A stretch of 64,000 nt of DNA from Cladorhizidae sp. MBARI D1340-BT2 (taxonomy: Eukaryota; Porifera; Demospongiae; Poecilosclerida; Cladorhizidae): contig JAQNBH010000011.1 of NCBI GenBank assembly GCA_028752905.1, positions 28,610,678 through 28,674,677 on the forward strand, given 5' to 3'. A program made the translations under genes and the position numbers. This document shows positions 1 to 13,700 of this stretch, one piece after another; within the stretch, counting starts at the first letter, position 1, and each line of letters opens with the position of its first letter. The notes beneath the pieces are model-generated. The model was not told the origin of the DNA. It worked only from the letters and a program-made list of their open reading frames with translations, and did no database searches.

Positions 1-1400
1 CCCAGGAGAGCGACCCCACCATGGAGATCTGCAGGAGAAGAAGTGCTGTCCCTACCTCACCCTTTTTCTATCAGGATGACATCCTATGGAGTGAATCGCT
101 ACCCACAAAACAGACAGAGATGGTGCAGCAGATTGTACTTTCCGAGGAATACAGTTAGACGGCGCTGTATATGGCACACCTGGTACCATGGGCCGGCCAC
201 TTCGGGAGAACCAAGACCATTAACAGACTACTGAAAAGGTTCTTCTGGCCAGGCATATGAGGAGAAGTAGCATCTGCAAGAGATGCCAGACCTGCCAGCA
301 TGCAGCCAAGGGAATAGTATACGTAAGGCACCCCTCATTACCTTATCTGTTGTTTCACAACCACTGGCAATGGACAATGGACATAGTGAGTTCACTGCTG
401 CAGACAGAGGAGGGCCATAGATATATTCTGACCATGTGTGACTATGGGAAACGCTATCTAGAAGCCTTCCGGCTGAAGACCACAACAAGCAGAGATGTTG
501 CAGATGCTCTGGTGGAGATGTTCTCCAGAGTGGGGTTCCCTGATGAGATTCTCTCTGACACGGGCTCCAACTTCTGCAGCAAACTGATGGAGGAATTCCT
601 ACGGATGTTCGGGGTGTGCCACATCAAGACTGCAGACTATCATCCAGAGACGGACGGAATGGTAGAGTGCTACAATGCAACCCTAAAGAGTGGACTCCGT
701 AAGTATGTTGAGAGGTTTGAAGGATAGTGGCACATGAGCATTCCCTACTTACCTTTTGCATTATGTGAACTTCCCCACCAGAGCACAGGGTTCAGCCCAT
801 TTGAACTGATGTATGGGAGGAATCCCCGAGGGCCACTAGACGTGTTGCAGGAACAGTGGAGGCAGCCGACTAAGTGTAAGGAGAGTGTCGTCTCCTTCCT
901 ACTTAACACCTACGAGAAGTTGGAGGCAGCTCGAGACCTGGCCTGCACCACTCAGTTGGGACAAGGACAAAATGAAGATCTAGTATGATAGGACAGCTCG
1001 TGAACGCTGCTTCCAGGTGGATGACCTAGTCCTGTTTGCCTTCATCATCCAACAATTTGCTGGCCAGGTGCCAAGCACAATATCCTATCTCAGAAAAACT
1101 AAGCCATAGTACATATAAGGTCAAAGGCAAGTAAGGAGAAGCCGAACATTTCATGTGAGTATGTTTGCCAGGTGGGAGTCACCATCAGCGGTCTGTCTTC
1201 TCAATGAGACATCCCAACTACCACTGACTGAGTTCAAGGAGATCACGACCTGGAATGATCAATCTACATGATATCGTTAAGACAGAAGAGGAGATGGTTG
1301 CACTTGCTGTAGAGGGGGACAAAGATAATGTAGATGATGAAGAGAAAGAAGAGTAGTGTGTTCCAGCTGTATCCCATGCCCAGGCTTGCACTGCACTAGA
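1..1400 (+). pseudogene. Ty3/gypsy pol 3' portion (integrase), decayed
   Basis: Remnant of a retrotransposon integrase, which inserts element cDNA into the genome. The zinc-binding region is split between frames: a histidine part at about 171-257 (HLVPWAGHF, FFWPGI) and a cysteine part (CKRCQTCQ) in the ORF from 257. That ORF (257-727) holds the catalytic core, with D42 (WTMDIV), D101 (SDTGSNF) and E137 (MVECYN), which is exactly DD35E spacing. A TAG at 725-727 interrupts it. The same frame continues at 734-988 (HQSTGFSPFELMYGRNPRG), and a frameshift near 985 is followed by ARERCFQVDDLVL and, near 1142-1170, RTFHVSMFARWESP, the usual gypsy C-terminal end. RT and RNase H would lie left of the window. 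I see at least two frameshifts and one stop, so it is not functional. The family call is secure; the precise lineage is not. Confidence 0.9.
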
Positions 1401-1648
1401 GACAGTGCTAGCATATGTTCAAGAGCAGTAGCATGGAATTCCAATGACCACAATGATGATGCTGAACAGTCTCTTGCTTGAAACTGAAAAAATAAGATCG
1501 ATAAATCAAAAGAAACAAAAGTTAGAGACAAAGCTTCAGACTCTAATACTTGTAATTAAGTTATTCACAATGTTGTTTAGATGCTGTCGTAATAATTGTA
1601 CATGTGTTGTGGTTATTGTGGTAACTTAATGAACATTTTGTGCAACTT

Positions 1649-1712
1649 CAGTTATCTGAACATTTAATTATCCGAACACCCTCCCTCCGGTCCTAACATG
1701 TTCGGATAACTG
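1649..1712. repeat. Short hairpin with Tigger/pogo-like ends
   Basis: CAGTTATCTGAACAT at 1649 and ATGTTCGGATAACTG ending at 1712 are inverted repeats with one mismatch. Ends of the form CAGTTATCCGAAC resemble the termini of pogo/Tigger-type Tc1-mariner elements, so this may be the remnant of a tiny MITE. No target-site duplication is clear. It is mirrored in the other palindrome arm at about 4450-4513. Confidence 0.35.
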
Positions 1713-2030
1713 ACTTCCTACTGTATAGAGTAATTAGGATGACAAAGGTGTTGATTGTTGGCTGCAAGCGCCTCAGCTCAGTGGTGGTTCTGACTATGTA
1801 GACGTATTTTGTGAGGTCTTATCTAACTTCAATGACTCGCTAAGCATTCAGCGACTGACCATGCTAACATTTGGTGGTAGCGGACCGAACCTATTGGCCC
1901 GTATCTTTCCTTCGCTTGTTTTGATTGTAATTGTTACTTTAGTTAACTCTACCACTCAACAGAATGGAAGGAATTAGCTGACCGCAACACTCTGCTAGGC
2001 CACCATCATGTTGTGAACTGGTCTTAAATC

Positions 2031-2300
2031 ATGCTAATATATAAACATGGAGACAAATCCAGTGTCAGGAACCATGGTCTAATCTCTTTGCTTAGCTGTG
2101 TTCCAATAGGCCCAAAAGGATCATTCTCAAAAACAGCATTGCAATTACTATTTGGCAAATTTGGTTTCTTGAAAAACCTTTCTACAATGCAACAGTTCCT
2201 TCATTGCATCCATTTCTTGCTGATTATCTATCACTTGCTAATTGCTCACATATCTGGTTGCCCTAATGGTAGACAGTTAGGTTTAATTAGACATTTGTAA
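2031..2300 (+). pseudogene. LINE reverse-transcriptase fragment (weak)
   Basis: The 89-codon ORF begins with IYKHGDKSSVRNHGLISLLS, which resembles the conserved LINE RT block usually written as (K/S)GD(K/R)xxxxNYRPISLLS. No catalytic box follows and the rest is not recognisable. It lies upstream of the ORF1-like region, the reverse of normal LINE order, so this is a scrambled fragment rather than an element in place. The motif is short, so confidence is modest. An identical mirror copy lies at 3861-4130 on the minus strand. Confidence 0.45.
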
Positions 2301-2357
2301 TCTGATGTCTGGTCATTTAGTGTAAATTAATTAATTAATTTTGTCAAGGCATATAAG

Positions 2358-3132
2358 TTGAAAGGAGATCACGATTCTCTCAAACAAACTCTGTGTGAAA
2401 ATTTCTCTGCTATTGCTTTGGGATCATTCTCGTTCAGAGTTGGAAACTTCTGGCTTTACCTATACCATCGAAGACGTGGTTCAGAGAATTGTCCTTCAGT
2501 TGACTTAATAATCAATGATACTTTATCTGCCTTTGATAAGCTTGACTCCTCTGAACAAATTCCACCAATTTACTGTGAAGCTATAGAGCTGCTGAAGCTC
2601 CCTCCATGGCTACTGATTTACATGCAGCCACTGTACAAGAATCAAACTTGTGTATTAGGGACTTGCAATCCAGTATGGAGGTTACTAACAATCAAGTTAG
2701 AGACATGCAAGTTAATCTCAGCAAACTTACATCCATTCTGTCAACTCAGACTTCTAGTCTTAGAGACTTGAAGGATTCAATTAATAGTCGTGTTCAGGAA
2801 ATTTCTATTTCATTGAGTGATAAGATCTTCCTCTCTGAATAACTTGTCTTCTGATCCTACATCTATTAAGGATCAAGTTTCTTCTTCTACAGTTGCTGTT
2901 CCATCACATCAATCAATAAATCAATAATGTTTGCCCAAGACCTGACCTTGTGAAGTTTTGTACAGTGTGGGATAAAAGATTAATCTTAATCTCCAAACAG
3001 AAACTCAAAGGGTTCAAGTTAAGTACAATCTTTGTTCGCCCAGATCTTTCACCAGATCTTTCACCACAAGAAAGAGCAGCAAGGAGACATTATCATCGCC
3101 ATCACTACGATGAACATGCTTGCCTAGCCTAA
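2358..3132 (+). pseudogene. LINE ORF1-like protein remnant
   Basis: The ORF at 2358-2771 and the overlapping ORF at 2606-2842 are related by a frameshift. The second is a heptad-like coiled coil (IRDLQSSMEVTNNQVRDMQ, then LSKLTSILSTQTSSLRDLKD), as in trimeric LINE ORF1 proteins that coat element RNA. Past the left arm edge at 2923, the spacer ORF 2950-3132 gives VWDKRLILISKQKLKGFK and IFVRPDLSPQERAARR-like sequence, typical of the C-terminal domain of such ORF1 or gag-like proteins. The spacer therefore looks like the natural continuation of the left arm. Frameshifts make it non-functional. Known of the family: RNA binding and chaperone activity. Inferred: LINE origin. Confidence 0.55.
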
Positions 3133-3237
3133 ATAAATCCTTACCATCGAGTTAAACACAAATCTCATCAACCAAGCGACGAGTGTCCAGAAGGTTATGG
3201 AATTCCCAAAAATATGACATTGGCACTTCTATATACC
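2924..3237. other. Central spacer of the inverted repeat
   Basis: These 314 bp are present once, between the two arms. The left part (2950-3132) continues the ORF1-like reading of the left arm. The right part (3133-3237) shows no recognisable coding signal. The single-copy spacer makes this a stem with a loop rather than a perfect palindrome. Confidence 0.85.
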
Positions 3238-3318
3238 TGATTTATTGATTGATGTGATGGAGCAGCAACTGTAGAAGAAGAAACTTGATCCTTAATAGAT
3301 GTAAGATCAGAAGACAAG

Positions 3319-3803
3319 TTATTCAGAGAGGAAGATTTTATCACTCAAAGAAATAGAAATTTCCTGAACACGACTATTAATTGAATCCTTCAAGTCTCTA
3401 AGACTAGAAGTCTGAGTTGACAGAATGGATGTAAGTTTGCTGAGATTAACTTGCATGTCTCTAACTTGATTGTTAGTAACCTCCATACTGGATTGCAAGT
3501 CCCTAATACACAAGTTTGATTCTTGTACAGTGGCTGCATGTAAATCAGTAGCCATGGAGGGAGCTTCAGCAGCTCTATAGCTTCACAGTAAATTGGTGGA
3601 ATTTGTTCAGAGGAGTCAAGCTTATCAAAGGCAGATAAAGTATCATTGATTATTAAGTCAACTGAAGGACAATTCTCTGAACCACGTCTTCGATGGTATA
3701 GGTAAAGCCAGAAGTTTCCAACTCTGAACGAGAATGATCCCAAAGCAATAGCAGAGAAATTTTCACACAGAGTTTGTTTGAGAGAATCGTGATCTCCTTT
3801 CAA
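3319..3803 (-). pseudogene. Mirror copy of the LINE ORF1-like remnant
   Basis: The minus-strand ORFs 3319-3555 and 3390-3803 translate identically to those at 2606-2842 and 2358-2771. This copy lacks the C-terminal part present in the spacer, since the inverted copy stops at 3238. It has no independent coding significance. Confidence 0.55.
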
Positions 3804-3860
3804 CTTATATGCCTTGACAAAATTAATTAATTAATTTACACTAAATGACCAGACATCAGA

Positions 3861-4130
3861 TTACAAATGTCTAATTAAACCTAACTGTCTACCATTAGGG
3901 CAACCAGATATGTGAGCAATTAGCAAGTGATAGATAATCAGCAAGAAATGGATGCAATGAAGGAACTGTTGCATTGTAGAAAGGTTTTTCAAGAAACCAA
4001 ATTTGCCAAATAGTAATTGCAATGCTGTTTTTGAGAATGATCCTTTTGGGCCTATTGGAACACAGCTAAGCAAAGAGATTAGACCATGGTTCCTGACACT
4101 GGATTTGTCTCCATGTTTATATATTAGCAT
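3861..4130 (-). pseudogene. Mirror copy of the LINE RT-like fragment
   Basis: Identical in translation to the plus-strand ORF at 2031-2300 (GDKSSV and ISLLS). It is part of the right palindrome arm and is annotated only so that the pair is not mistaken for two genes. Confidence 0.45.
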
Positions 4131-4751
4131 GATTTAAGACCAGTTCACAACATGATGGTGGCCTAGCAGAGTGTTGCGGTCAGCTAATTCCTTCCATTCT
4201 GTTGAGTGGTAGAGTTAACTAAAGTAACAATTACAATCAAAACAAGCGAAGGAAAGATACGGGCCAATAGGTTCGGTCCGCTACCACCAAATGTTAGCAT
4301 GGTCAGTCGCTGAATGCTTAGCGAGTCATTGAAGTTAGATAAGACCTCACAAAATACGTCTACATAGTCAGAACCACCACTGAGCTGAGGCGCTTGCAGC
4401 CAACAATCAACACCTTTGTCATCCTAATTACTCTATACAGTAGGAAGTCAGTTATCCGAACATGTTAGGACCGGAGGGAGGGTGTTCGGATAACTTAAAT
4501 GTTCAGATAACTGAAGTTGCACAAAATGTTCATTAAGTTACCACAATAACCACAACACATGTACAATTATTACGACAGCATCTAAACAACATTGTGAATA
4601 ACTTAATTACAAGTATTAGAGTCTGAAGCTTTGTCTCTAACTTTTGTTTCTTTTGATTTATCGATCTTATTTTTTCAGTTTCAAGCAAGAGACTGTTCAG
4701 CATCATAATTGTGGTCATTGCAATTCCATGCTACTGCTCTTGAACATATGC

Positions 4752-7700
4752 ACTCTGGTTTGCATCGAACCATGAACTCAGGTGTGCATTAAGCTATGAA
4801 CAATGGAATGCAGCAAGCTATGAACTCTGGTGTCTATCAAGGTATGTATGAACTCTGATGTGCATCAAGCCATGAACTCGGGTGTGTATCAAGCTATTAA
4901 CTCTAGTGTGTAGCAAGGCATGAACTCTGGTGTGTATGAGTCATGAATTCTGTATCAAGCCATGAACTCTGGTGGCTCGAGCCATGAACTCTGGTATGTT
5001 TCAAGCCATGAACTCTGGTGTGCATCAAGCCATGAACTTTTGTTTGCATCGAGCCATGAACTCTGGTGTGTATCAAGCCATGAACACTGGTGTGCATCAA
5101 GCCATGAACTCTGGTGTGCATCAATCCATGAACTCTGGTATGCATCAAGCCATGAACTCTGGTGCTATGAACTCTGGTGTACATCAAGAGATGAATTCTG
5201 GTGTGTTGCCTTCATGAAGTCTATAACTAGCCATGAACTATAAATGTCTCAAGCCATGAACTCTGGTGTACATCAAGCCATTAACTCTGGTGTGCATCAA
5301 GCCATGAACTTTGGTGTGCATCGAGCTAAGAACGATGATGTGCATGAAGCCATGAACTCTGGTGTAGTTCAAGCCATGAACTCTGGTGTGCATCAAGCCA
5401 TGAACTCTGGTTTGCATCAAGCCATGAACTCTGGTGTGCATCAAGCCTTAAATTTTGGTGTGCATCAAGCTATGAACACTGTTGTGTAGCAAGACATGAA
5501 CTCTGGTGTGTAGCAGTCATGAACTCTCTATCAAGCCATGAAGTGAGGCGTCTAAAGCCATGAACTCTGGTGTGTTTCAAGCCATGAACTCTGGTGTGCT
5601 TCAAGCCATGAACACTGGTGTGTATCAAGCTATTAACTCTGGTGAGCATCAAGTCATAAACTCTGGTGTGCAACAGGCCATGAACTCTGGTGTGCATCAA
5701 GCCATGAACTCTGGTATGTAGTAAGGCATGAACTCTGGCGTGCATCAAGCCAGTAACTCTGGTGTGTATCAAGCTAAGAATTCTGGTCTGTAGCAAGACA
5801 TGAACTCTGGTGTGTAGCAGTCATGAACTCTGTATCAAGCTATGAACTCTGCTGTGTAGCAACCCTTGAACACTGGTATGTTAAGTCTTGAACTCTGGTG
5901 TGCAACAAGTCATGATCTCTGGTGTGCATCAAACCATGAACTCAGGTGTGCATCAAGCTATGAACACTGGCATGCAGCAAGCTATGAACTCTGATGTGTA
6001 TCAAGCTATGTATGGACTATGATGTGTAGCAAGACATGAACTCTGGTGTATATCAGTCATTAACTCTGTATCAAGCCATGAACACTGGTGTCTTAAGCCA
6101 TGAACTCTCGAGTGTGTCAAGCCATGAACTCTGGTGTGCATCAAGCCATGAACTCTGGTGTGCATCAAGCCATGAACTCTGGTCTGTATCAAGCTATATG
6201 AACTCTGGTGTGTAGCAAAACATGAATTCTAGTGTGTATCAAGCTATGAACTCCAGTCTCTATCAAGCTATATGAATTCTGGTGTGTAGCAAGACATGAA
6301 CTCTGGTGTGCATCAAGCCATGAACTCTGGCGGGTTTCAAGCTATGAACTCTGGTCTGTATCAAGCTATCAACTCGGGTGTGTAGCAAGTTATGTGGTCT
6401 TGTGTGTAGCAGTCATGAACTCTGTATCAAGCCAAGAAGTCTAGTATCTCAAGTCATGAACTCTGGTGTGTTTCAAGCCATGAACTCTGGTGTGCATCAA
6501 GCCATGAACTCTGGTGTGAAGCAAGCCAAGAACTCCGGTGTGCATCAAGCCATGAAATCTGGTGTGAAGCAAGCCATGAACTCTGGCGTGTATCAAGCAA
6601 TGAATTCTTGTCTGTAGCAACACATGAACTCTGGTGTGTAGCAGTTATGAACTCCGTATCAGGCAATGAAATCTCATGTGCAGCAAGCCTTGAACACTGG
6701 TGTGTCAACCATGTACTCTGGTGTGCCCCAAGCTATGAACTCTGGTTTGCATCAAGCCATGAACTCTGGTGTGCAACAAGCCATTAACTCAGGTTTGCAT
6801 CGAACCATGAACTCAGGTGTGCATTAAGCTATGAACAAAGGAATGAAGCAAGCTATGAACTCTGGTGTCTATCAAGCTATGTATGAACTCTGATGTGCAT
6901 CAAGCCATGAACTCTGGTGTGTATCAAGCTATTAACTCTAGTGTGTAGCAAGGCATGAACTCTGGTGTGTATGAGTCATGAATTCTGTATCAAGCCATGA
7001 ACTCTGGTGGCTCGAGCCATGAACTCTGGTATGTGTCAAGCCATGAACTCTGGTGTGCATCAAGCCATGAACTTTTGTTTGCATCGAGCCATGAACTCTG
7101 GTGTGTATCAAGCCATGAACAGTGGTCTGCATCAAGCCATGAACTCTGGTGTGCATCAATCCATGAACTCTGGTATGCATCAAGCCATGAACTCTGGTGC
7201 CATGAACTCTGGTGTACATCAAGAGATGAATTCTGGTGTGTTGCCTTCATGAAGTCTATAACTAGCCATGAACTATAAATGTCTCAAGCCATGAACTCTG
7301 GTGTACATCAAGCCATTAATTCTGGTGTGCATCAAGCTATGAACTTTGGTGTGCAACGAGCTAAGAACGATGATGTGCATGAAGCCATGAACTCTGGTGT
7401 AGTTCAAGCCATGAACTCTGATGTGCATCAAGCCATGAACTCTGGTGTGTATCAAGATATTAACTCTAGTGTGTAGCAAGGCATGAAATCTGGTGTGTAC
7501 GAGTCATGAATTCTGTATCAAGCCATGAACTCTGGTGTGCATCAAGCCATGAACACTGGTGTGCATCAAGCCATGAACTCTGGTATGCATCAAGCCATGA
7601 ACTCTAGTGTACATCAAGCCATGAACACTGGTGTGCATCAACCCATGAACTCTGGTGTGCATCAAGCCATGAACTCTAGTGTGCATCAAGCCTTGAACTG

Positions 7701-10700
7701 TGGTGTGTAGTAAGCCATGAACACTGGTGTGCATCAAGACATGAACTTTAGTTTGCATTGAGCAATGAACTCTGGTGTGCATCAAGTCATGAACTCTGGT
7801 TTGCATCAAGCCATGAACTCTTGTGTGTGTCAAGCCATGAACTCTGGCTTGCATCAATCCATGAACTTTGGTATGCATCAAGCTATGAACTGTGATGGGT
7901 ATCAAGCTATGAACTCTGGTGTGTAGCAAGCTATGAACATTGGTGTGTGTCAAGCCATGAACTCTGGTTTGCATCAAGTCATGAACTCTGGTATGCAGCA
8001 AGCCATGAACTATGGTGTGTATCAAGCTATATGAACTCTGGTGTGTAGCAAAACATGAATTCTGCTGTGTATCAATCAAGCTATGAACTCCAGTCTATAT
8101 CAAGCTGTATAAATTCTGTTGTGTAGCAAAACATGAACTCTTATGTGCATCAAGCCAAGAACTCTGGCGGGTATGAAGATATTCTAGTCTGTATCAAGCT
8201 ATGAACTCGTGTGTGTATAAAGTTATGAGGTCTGGTGTGTATCAAGCTATGAACTCTGGGGTGTAGAAAGACATGAACTCTGGCGTACAGCAAGCCATGA
8301 ACTCTGGTGTGCATCAAGCCATGAAATCTGGTGTGTATGAAGCTATGAACTCTGATGTGCAGCAAGACATGAACTCTGGTGTGTAGCAGTCATGAACTCT
8401 GTAACTAGCCATGAACTATAGGTGTCTCAAGCCATCAACTCTGGTGTACATCAAGCCATGAACTCTGGTGTGCATCAAGCCATGAACTTTGGTGTGCATA
8501 GAGCCATGAACTATGGTGTGCATGAAGCCATGAACTCTGGTGTACATCAAGCCATGAACTCTGGTTTGCATCAAGCCATGAACTCTGGTGTGCATCAAGC
8601 CATGAACTCTGGTGTGCATCAAGAGATGAATTCTGGTGTGTTGCCTTCATGAAGTCTATAACTAGCCATGAACTATAAATGTCTCAAGCCATGAACTCTG
8701 GTGTACAACAAGCCATGAACTCTGATGTGCATCAAGCCATGAACTTTGGTGTGCATCGAGCTAAGAACGATGATGTGCATGAAGCCATGAACTCTGGTGT
8801 AGTTCAAGCCATGAACTCTGGTGTGCATCAAGCCATGAACTCTGGTTTGCATCAATCCATGAACTCTGGTATGCATCAAGCCATGAACTCTGGTGCCATG
8901 AACTCTGGTGTACATCAAGAGATGAATTCTGGTGTGTTGCCTTCATGAAGTCTATAACTAGCCATGAACTATAAATGTCTCAAGCCATGAACTCTGGTGT
9001 ACATCAAGCCATTAATTCTGGTGTGCATCAAGCTATGAACTTTGGTGTGCAACGAGCTAAGAACGATGATGTGCATGAAGCCATGAACTCTGGTGTAGTT
9101 CAAGCCATGAACTCTGATGTGCATCAAGCCATGAACTCTGGTGTGTATCAAGCTATTAACTCTAGTGTGTAGCAAGGCATGAACTCTGGTGTGTACGAGT
9201 CATGAATTCTGTATCAAGCCATGAACTCTGGTGTGCATCAAGCCATGAATACTGGTGTGCATCAAGCCATGAACTCTGGTATGCATCAAGCCATGAACTC
9301 TAGTGTACATCAAGCCATGAACACTGGTGTGCATCAACCCATGAACTCTGGTGTGCATCAAGCCATGAACTCTAGTGTGCATCAAGCCTTGAACTGTGGT
9401 GTGTAGTAAGCCATGAACACTGGTGTGCATCAAGACATGTACTTTAGTTTGCATTGAGCAATGAACTCTGGTGTGCATCAAGCCATGAACTCTGGTTTGC
9501 ATCAAGCCATGAACTCTTGTGTGTATCAAGCCATGAACTCTGGCTTGCATCAATCCATGAACTTTGGTATGCATCAAGCCATGAACTGTGATGGGTATCA
9601 AGCTATGAACTCTGGTGTGTAGCAAGCTATGAACATTGGTGTGTGTCAAGCCATGAACTCTGGTTTGCATCAAGTCATGAACTCTGGTATGCAGCAAGCC
9701 ATGAACTATGGTGTGTATCAAGCTATATGAACTCTGATGTGTAGCAAAACATGAATTCTGCTGTGTATCAATCAAGCTATGAACTCCAGTCTATATCAAG
9801 CTGTATAAATTCTGTTGTGTAGCAAAACATGAACTCTTATGTGCATCAAGCCAAGAACTCTGGCGGGTATGAAGATATTCTAGTCTGTATCAAGCTATGA
9901 ACTCGTGTGTGTATAAAGTTATGAGGTCTGGTGTGTATCAAGCTATGAACTCTGGGGTGTAGAAAGACATGAACTCTGGCGTACAGCAAGCCATGAACTC
10001 TGGTGTGCATCAAGCCATGAAATCTGGTGTGTATGAAGCTATGAACTCTGATGTGCAGCAAGACATGAACTCTGTTGTGTAGCAGTCATGAACTCTGTAA
10101 CTAGCCATGAACTATAGGTGTCTCAAGCCATCAACTCTGGTGTACATCAAGCCATGAACTCTGGTGTGCATCAAGCCATGAACTTTGGTGTGCATAGAGC
10201 CATGAACTATGGTGTGCATGAAGCCATGAACTCTGGTGTACATCAAGCCATGAACTCTGGTTTGCATCAAGCCATGAACTCTGGTGTGCATCAAGCCATG
10301 AACTCTGGTGTGCATCAAGAGATGAATTCTGGTGTGTTGCCTTCATGAAGTCTATAACTAGCCATGAACTATAAATGTCTCAAGCCATGAACTCTGGTGT
10401 ACATCAAGCCATGAACTCTGATGTGCATCAAGCCATGAACTTTGGTGTGCATCGAGCTAAGAACGATGATGTGCATGAAGTCATGAACTCTGGTGTAGTT
10501 CAAGCCATGAACTCTGGTGTGCATCAAGCCATGAACTCTGGTTTGCATCAAGCCATGAACGCTGGTGTGCATCAAGCCATAAATTTTGGTGTGCATCAAG
10601 CTATGAACACTGTTGTGTAGCAAGACATGAACTCTGGTGTGCAGCAGTCATGAACTCTCTATCAAGCCATGAAGTCAGGCGTCTAAAGCCATGAACTCTG

Positions 10701-13700
10701 GTGTGTTTCAAGCGATGAACTCTGGTGTGCTTCAAGCCATGAATACTGGTGTGTATCAAGCTATTAACTCTGGTGAGCATCAAGTCATGAACTCTGGTGT
10801 GCAACAAGCCATGAACTCTGGTGTGCATCAAGCCATGAACTCTGGTATGTAGTAAGGCATGAACTCTGGCGTGCATCAAGCCAGTAACTCTGGTGTGTAT
10901 CAAGCTAAGAATTCTGGTCTGTAGCAAGACATGAACTCTGGTGTGTAGCAGTCATGAACTCTGTATCAAGCCATGAACTCTGGTGTGTAGCAACCCTTGA
11001 ACACTGGTATGTTAAGCCTTGAACTCTGGTGTGCAACAAGTCATGATCTCTGGTGTGCATCAAACCATGAACTCAGGTGTGCATCAAGCTATGAACACTG
11101 GCATGCAGCAAGCTATGAACTCTGATGTGTATCAAGCTATGTAAGAACTATGATGTGTAGCAAGACATGAACTCTGGTGTATATCAGTCATTAACTCTGT
11201 ATCAAGCCATGAACACTGGTGTCTTAAGCCATGAACTCTGGTGTGCATCAAGCCATGAACTCTGGTCTGTATCAAGCTATATGAACTCTGGTGTGTAGCA
11301 AAACATGAATTCTAGCGTGTATCAAGCTATGAACTCCAGTCTCTATTAAGCTATATGAACTCTGGTGTGTAGCAAAACATGAATTCTGCTGTGTATCAAT
11401 CAAGCTATGAACTCCAGTCTATATCAAGCTGTATAAATTCTGTTGTGTAGCAAAACATGAACTCTTATGTGCATCAAGCCAAGAACTCTGGCGGGTATGA
11501 AGATATTCTAGTCTGTATCAAGCTATGAACTCGTGTGTGTATAAAGTTATGAGGTCTGGTGTGTATCAAGCTATGAACTCTGGGGTATAGAAAGACATGA
11601 ACTCTGGCGTACAGCAAGCCATGAACTCTGGTGTGCATCAAGCCATGAAATCTGGTGTGTATGAAGCTATGAACTCTGATGTGCAGCAAGACATGAACTC
11701 TGTTGTGTAGCAGTCATGAACTCTGTAACTAGCCATGAACTATAGGTGTCTCAAGCCATCAACTCTGGTTTACATCAAGCCATGAACTCTGGTGTGCATC
11801 CAGCCATGAACTTTGGTGTTCATAGAGCCATGAACTATGGTGTGCATGAAGCCATGAACTCTGGTGTACATCAAGCCATGAACTCTGGTTTGCATCAAGC
11901 CATGAACTCTGGTGTGCATCAAGCCATGAACTCTGGTGTGCATCAAGAGATGAATTCTGGTGTGTTGCCTTCATGAAGTCTATAACTAGCCATGAACTAT
12001 AAATGTCTCAAGCCATGAACTCTGGTGTACATCAAGCCATGAACTCTGATGTGCATCAAGCCATGAACTTTGGTGTGCATCGAGCTAAGAACGATGATGT
12101 GCATGAAGCCATGAACTCTGGTGTAGTTCAAGCCATGAACTCTGGTGTGCATCAAGCCATGAACTCTGGTTTGCATCAAGCCATGAACGCTGGTGTGTAT
12201 CAAGCCATAAATTTTGGTGTGCATCAAGCTATGAACACTGTTGTGTAGCAAGACATGAACTCTGGTGTGTAGCAGTCATGAACTCTCTATCAAGCCATGA
12301 AGTCAGGCGTCTAAAGCCATGAACTCTGGTGTGTTTCAAGCGATGAACTCTGGTGTGCTTCAAGCCATGAATACTGGTGTGTATCAAGCTATTAACTCTG
12401 GTGAGCATCAAGTCATGAACTCTGGTGTGCAACAAGCCATGAACTCTGGTGTGCATCAAGCCATGAACTCTGGTATGTAGTAAGGCATGAACTCTGGCGT
12501 GCATCAAGCCAGTAACTCTGGTGTGTATCAAGCTAAGAATTCTGGTCTGTAGCAAGACATGAACTCTGGTGTGTAGCAGTCATGAACTCTGTATCAAGCC
12601 ATGAACTCTGGTGTGTAGCAACCCTTGAACACTGGTATGTTAAGCCTTGAACTCTGGTGTGCAACAAGTCATGATCTCTGGTGTGCATCAAACCATGAAC
12701 TCAGGTGTGCATCAAGCTATGAACACTGGCATGCAGCAAGCTATGAACTCTGATGTGTATCAAGCTATGTAAGAACTATGATGTGTAGCAAGACATGAAC
12801 TCTGGTGTATATCAGTCATTAACTCTGTATCAAGCCATGAACACTGGTGTCTTAAGCCATGAACTCTGGTGTGCATCAAGCCATGAACTCTGGTCTGTAT
12901 CAAGCTATATGAACTCTGGTGTGTAGCAAAACATGAATTCTAGTGTGTATCAAGCTATGAACTCCAGTCTCTATTAAGCTATATGAACTCTGGTGTGTAG
13001 CAAAACATGAATTCTGCTGTGTATCAATCAAGCTATGAACTCCAGTCTATATCAAGCTATATAAATTCTGTTGTGTAGCAAAACATGAACTCTTATGTGC
13101 ATCAAGCCAAGAACTCTGGCGGGTATGAAGATATTCTAGTCTGTATCAAGCTATGAACTCGTGTGTGTATAAAGTTATGAGGTCTGGTGTGTATCAAGCT
13201 ATGAACTCTGGGGTGTAGAAAGACATGAACTCTGGCGTACAGCAAGCCATGAACTCTGGTGTGCATCAAGACATGAAATCTGGTGTGTATCAAGCTATGA
13301 ACTCTGATGTGCAGCAAGACATGAACTCTGGTGTGTAGCAGTCATGAACTCTGTAACTAGCCATGAACTATAGGTGTCTCAAGCCATCAACTCTGGTGTA
13401 CATCAAGCCATGAACTCTGGTGTGCATCAAGCCATGAACTTTGGTGTGCATAGAGCCATGAACTATGGTGTGCATGAAGCCATGAACTCTGGTGTACATC
13501 AAGCCATGAACTCTGGTTTGCATCAAGCCATGAACTCTGGTGTGCATCAAGCCATGAACTCTGGTGTGCATCAAGAGATGAATTCTGGTGTGTTGCCTTC
13601 ATGAAGTCTATAACTAGCCATGAACTATAAATGTCTCAAGCCATGAACTCTGGTGTACATCAAGCCATGAACTCTGATGTGCATCAAGCCATGAACTTTG

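Larger units (their letters stand above)
1411..2923 (+). repeat. Left arm of a near-perfect 1.5-kb inverted repeat
   Basis: This arm pairs with 3238-4751 as its reverse complement. Matching positions sum to 6161 (6162 in the outer part, because of a one-base indel near 1668). I saw only about four differences over some 1,513 bp: near 1442, near 1455, the indel, and little else. The outer edge is GCATATGTTCA at 1411 and the inner edge is at 2923. The arm carries LINE-like fragments and a short TTATCCGAAC hairpin. Confidence 0.93.
3238..4751 (-). repeat. Right arm of the near-perfect inverted repeat
   Basis: Reverse complement of 1411-2923. It repeats all fragments of the left arm on the minus strand: coiled-coil ORF at 3319-3555, ORF1-like ORF at 3390-3803, RT-like ORF at 3861-4130 and a small ORF at 4533-4718. 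It ends at 4751, and the next base begins the 24-bp minisatellite, so one edge of the inverted copy coincides with the satellite boundary. Confidence 0.93.

Noticed and set aside
1277..1531. Minus-strand ORF overlapping the gypsy end and palindrome edge
   Set aside because: No recognisable content; it crosses the arm boundary and is antisense to the gypsy remnant.
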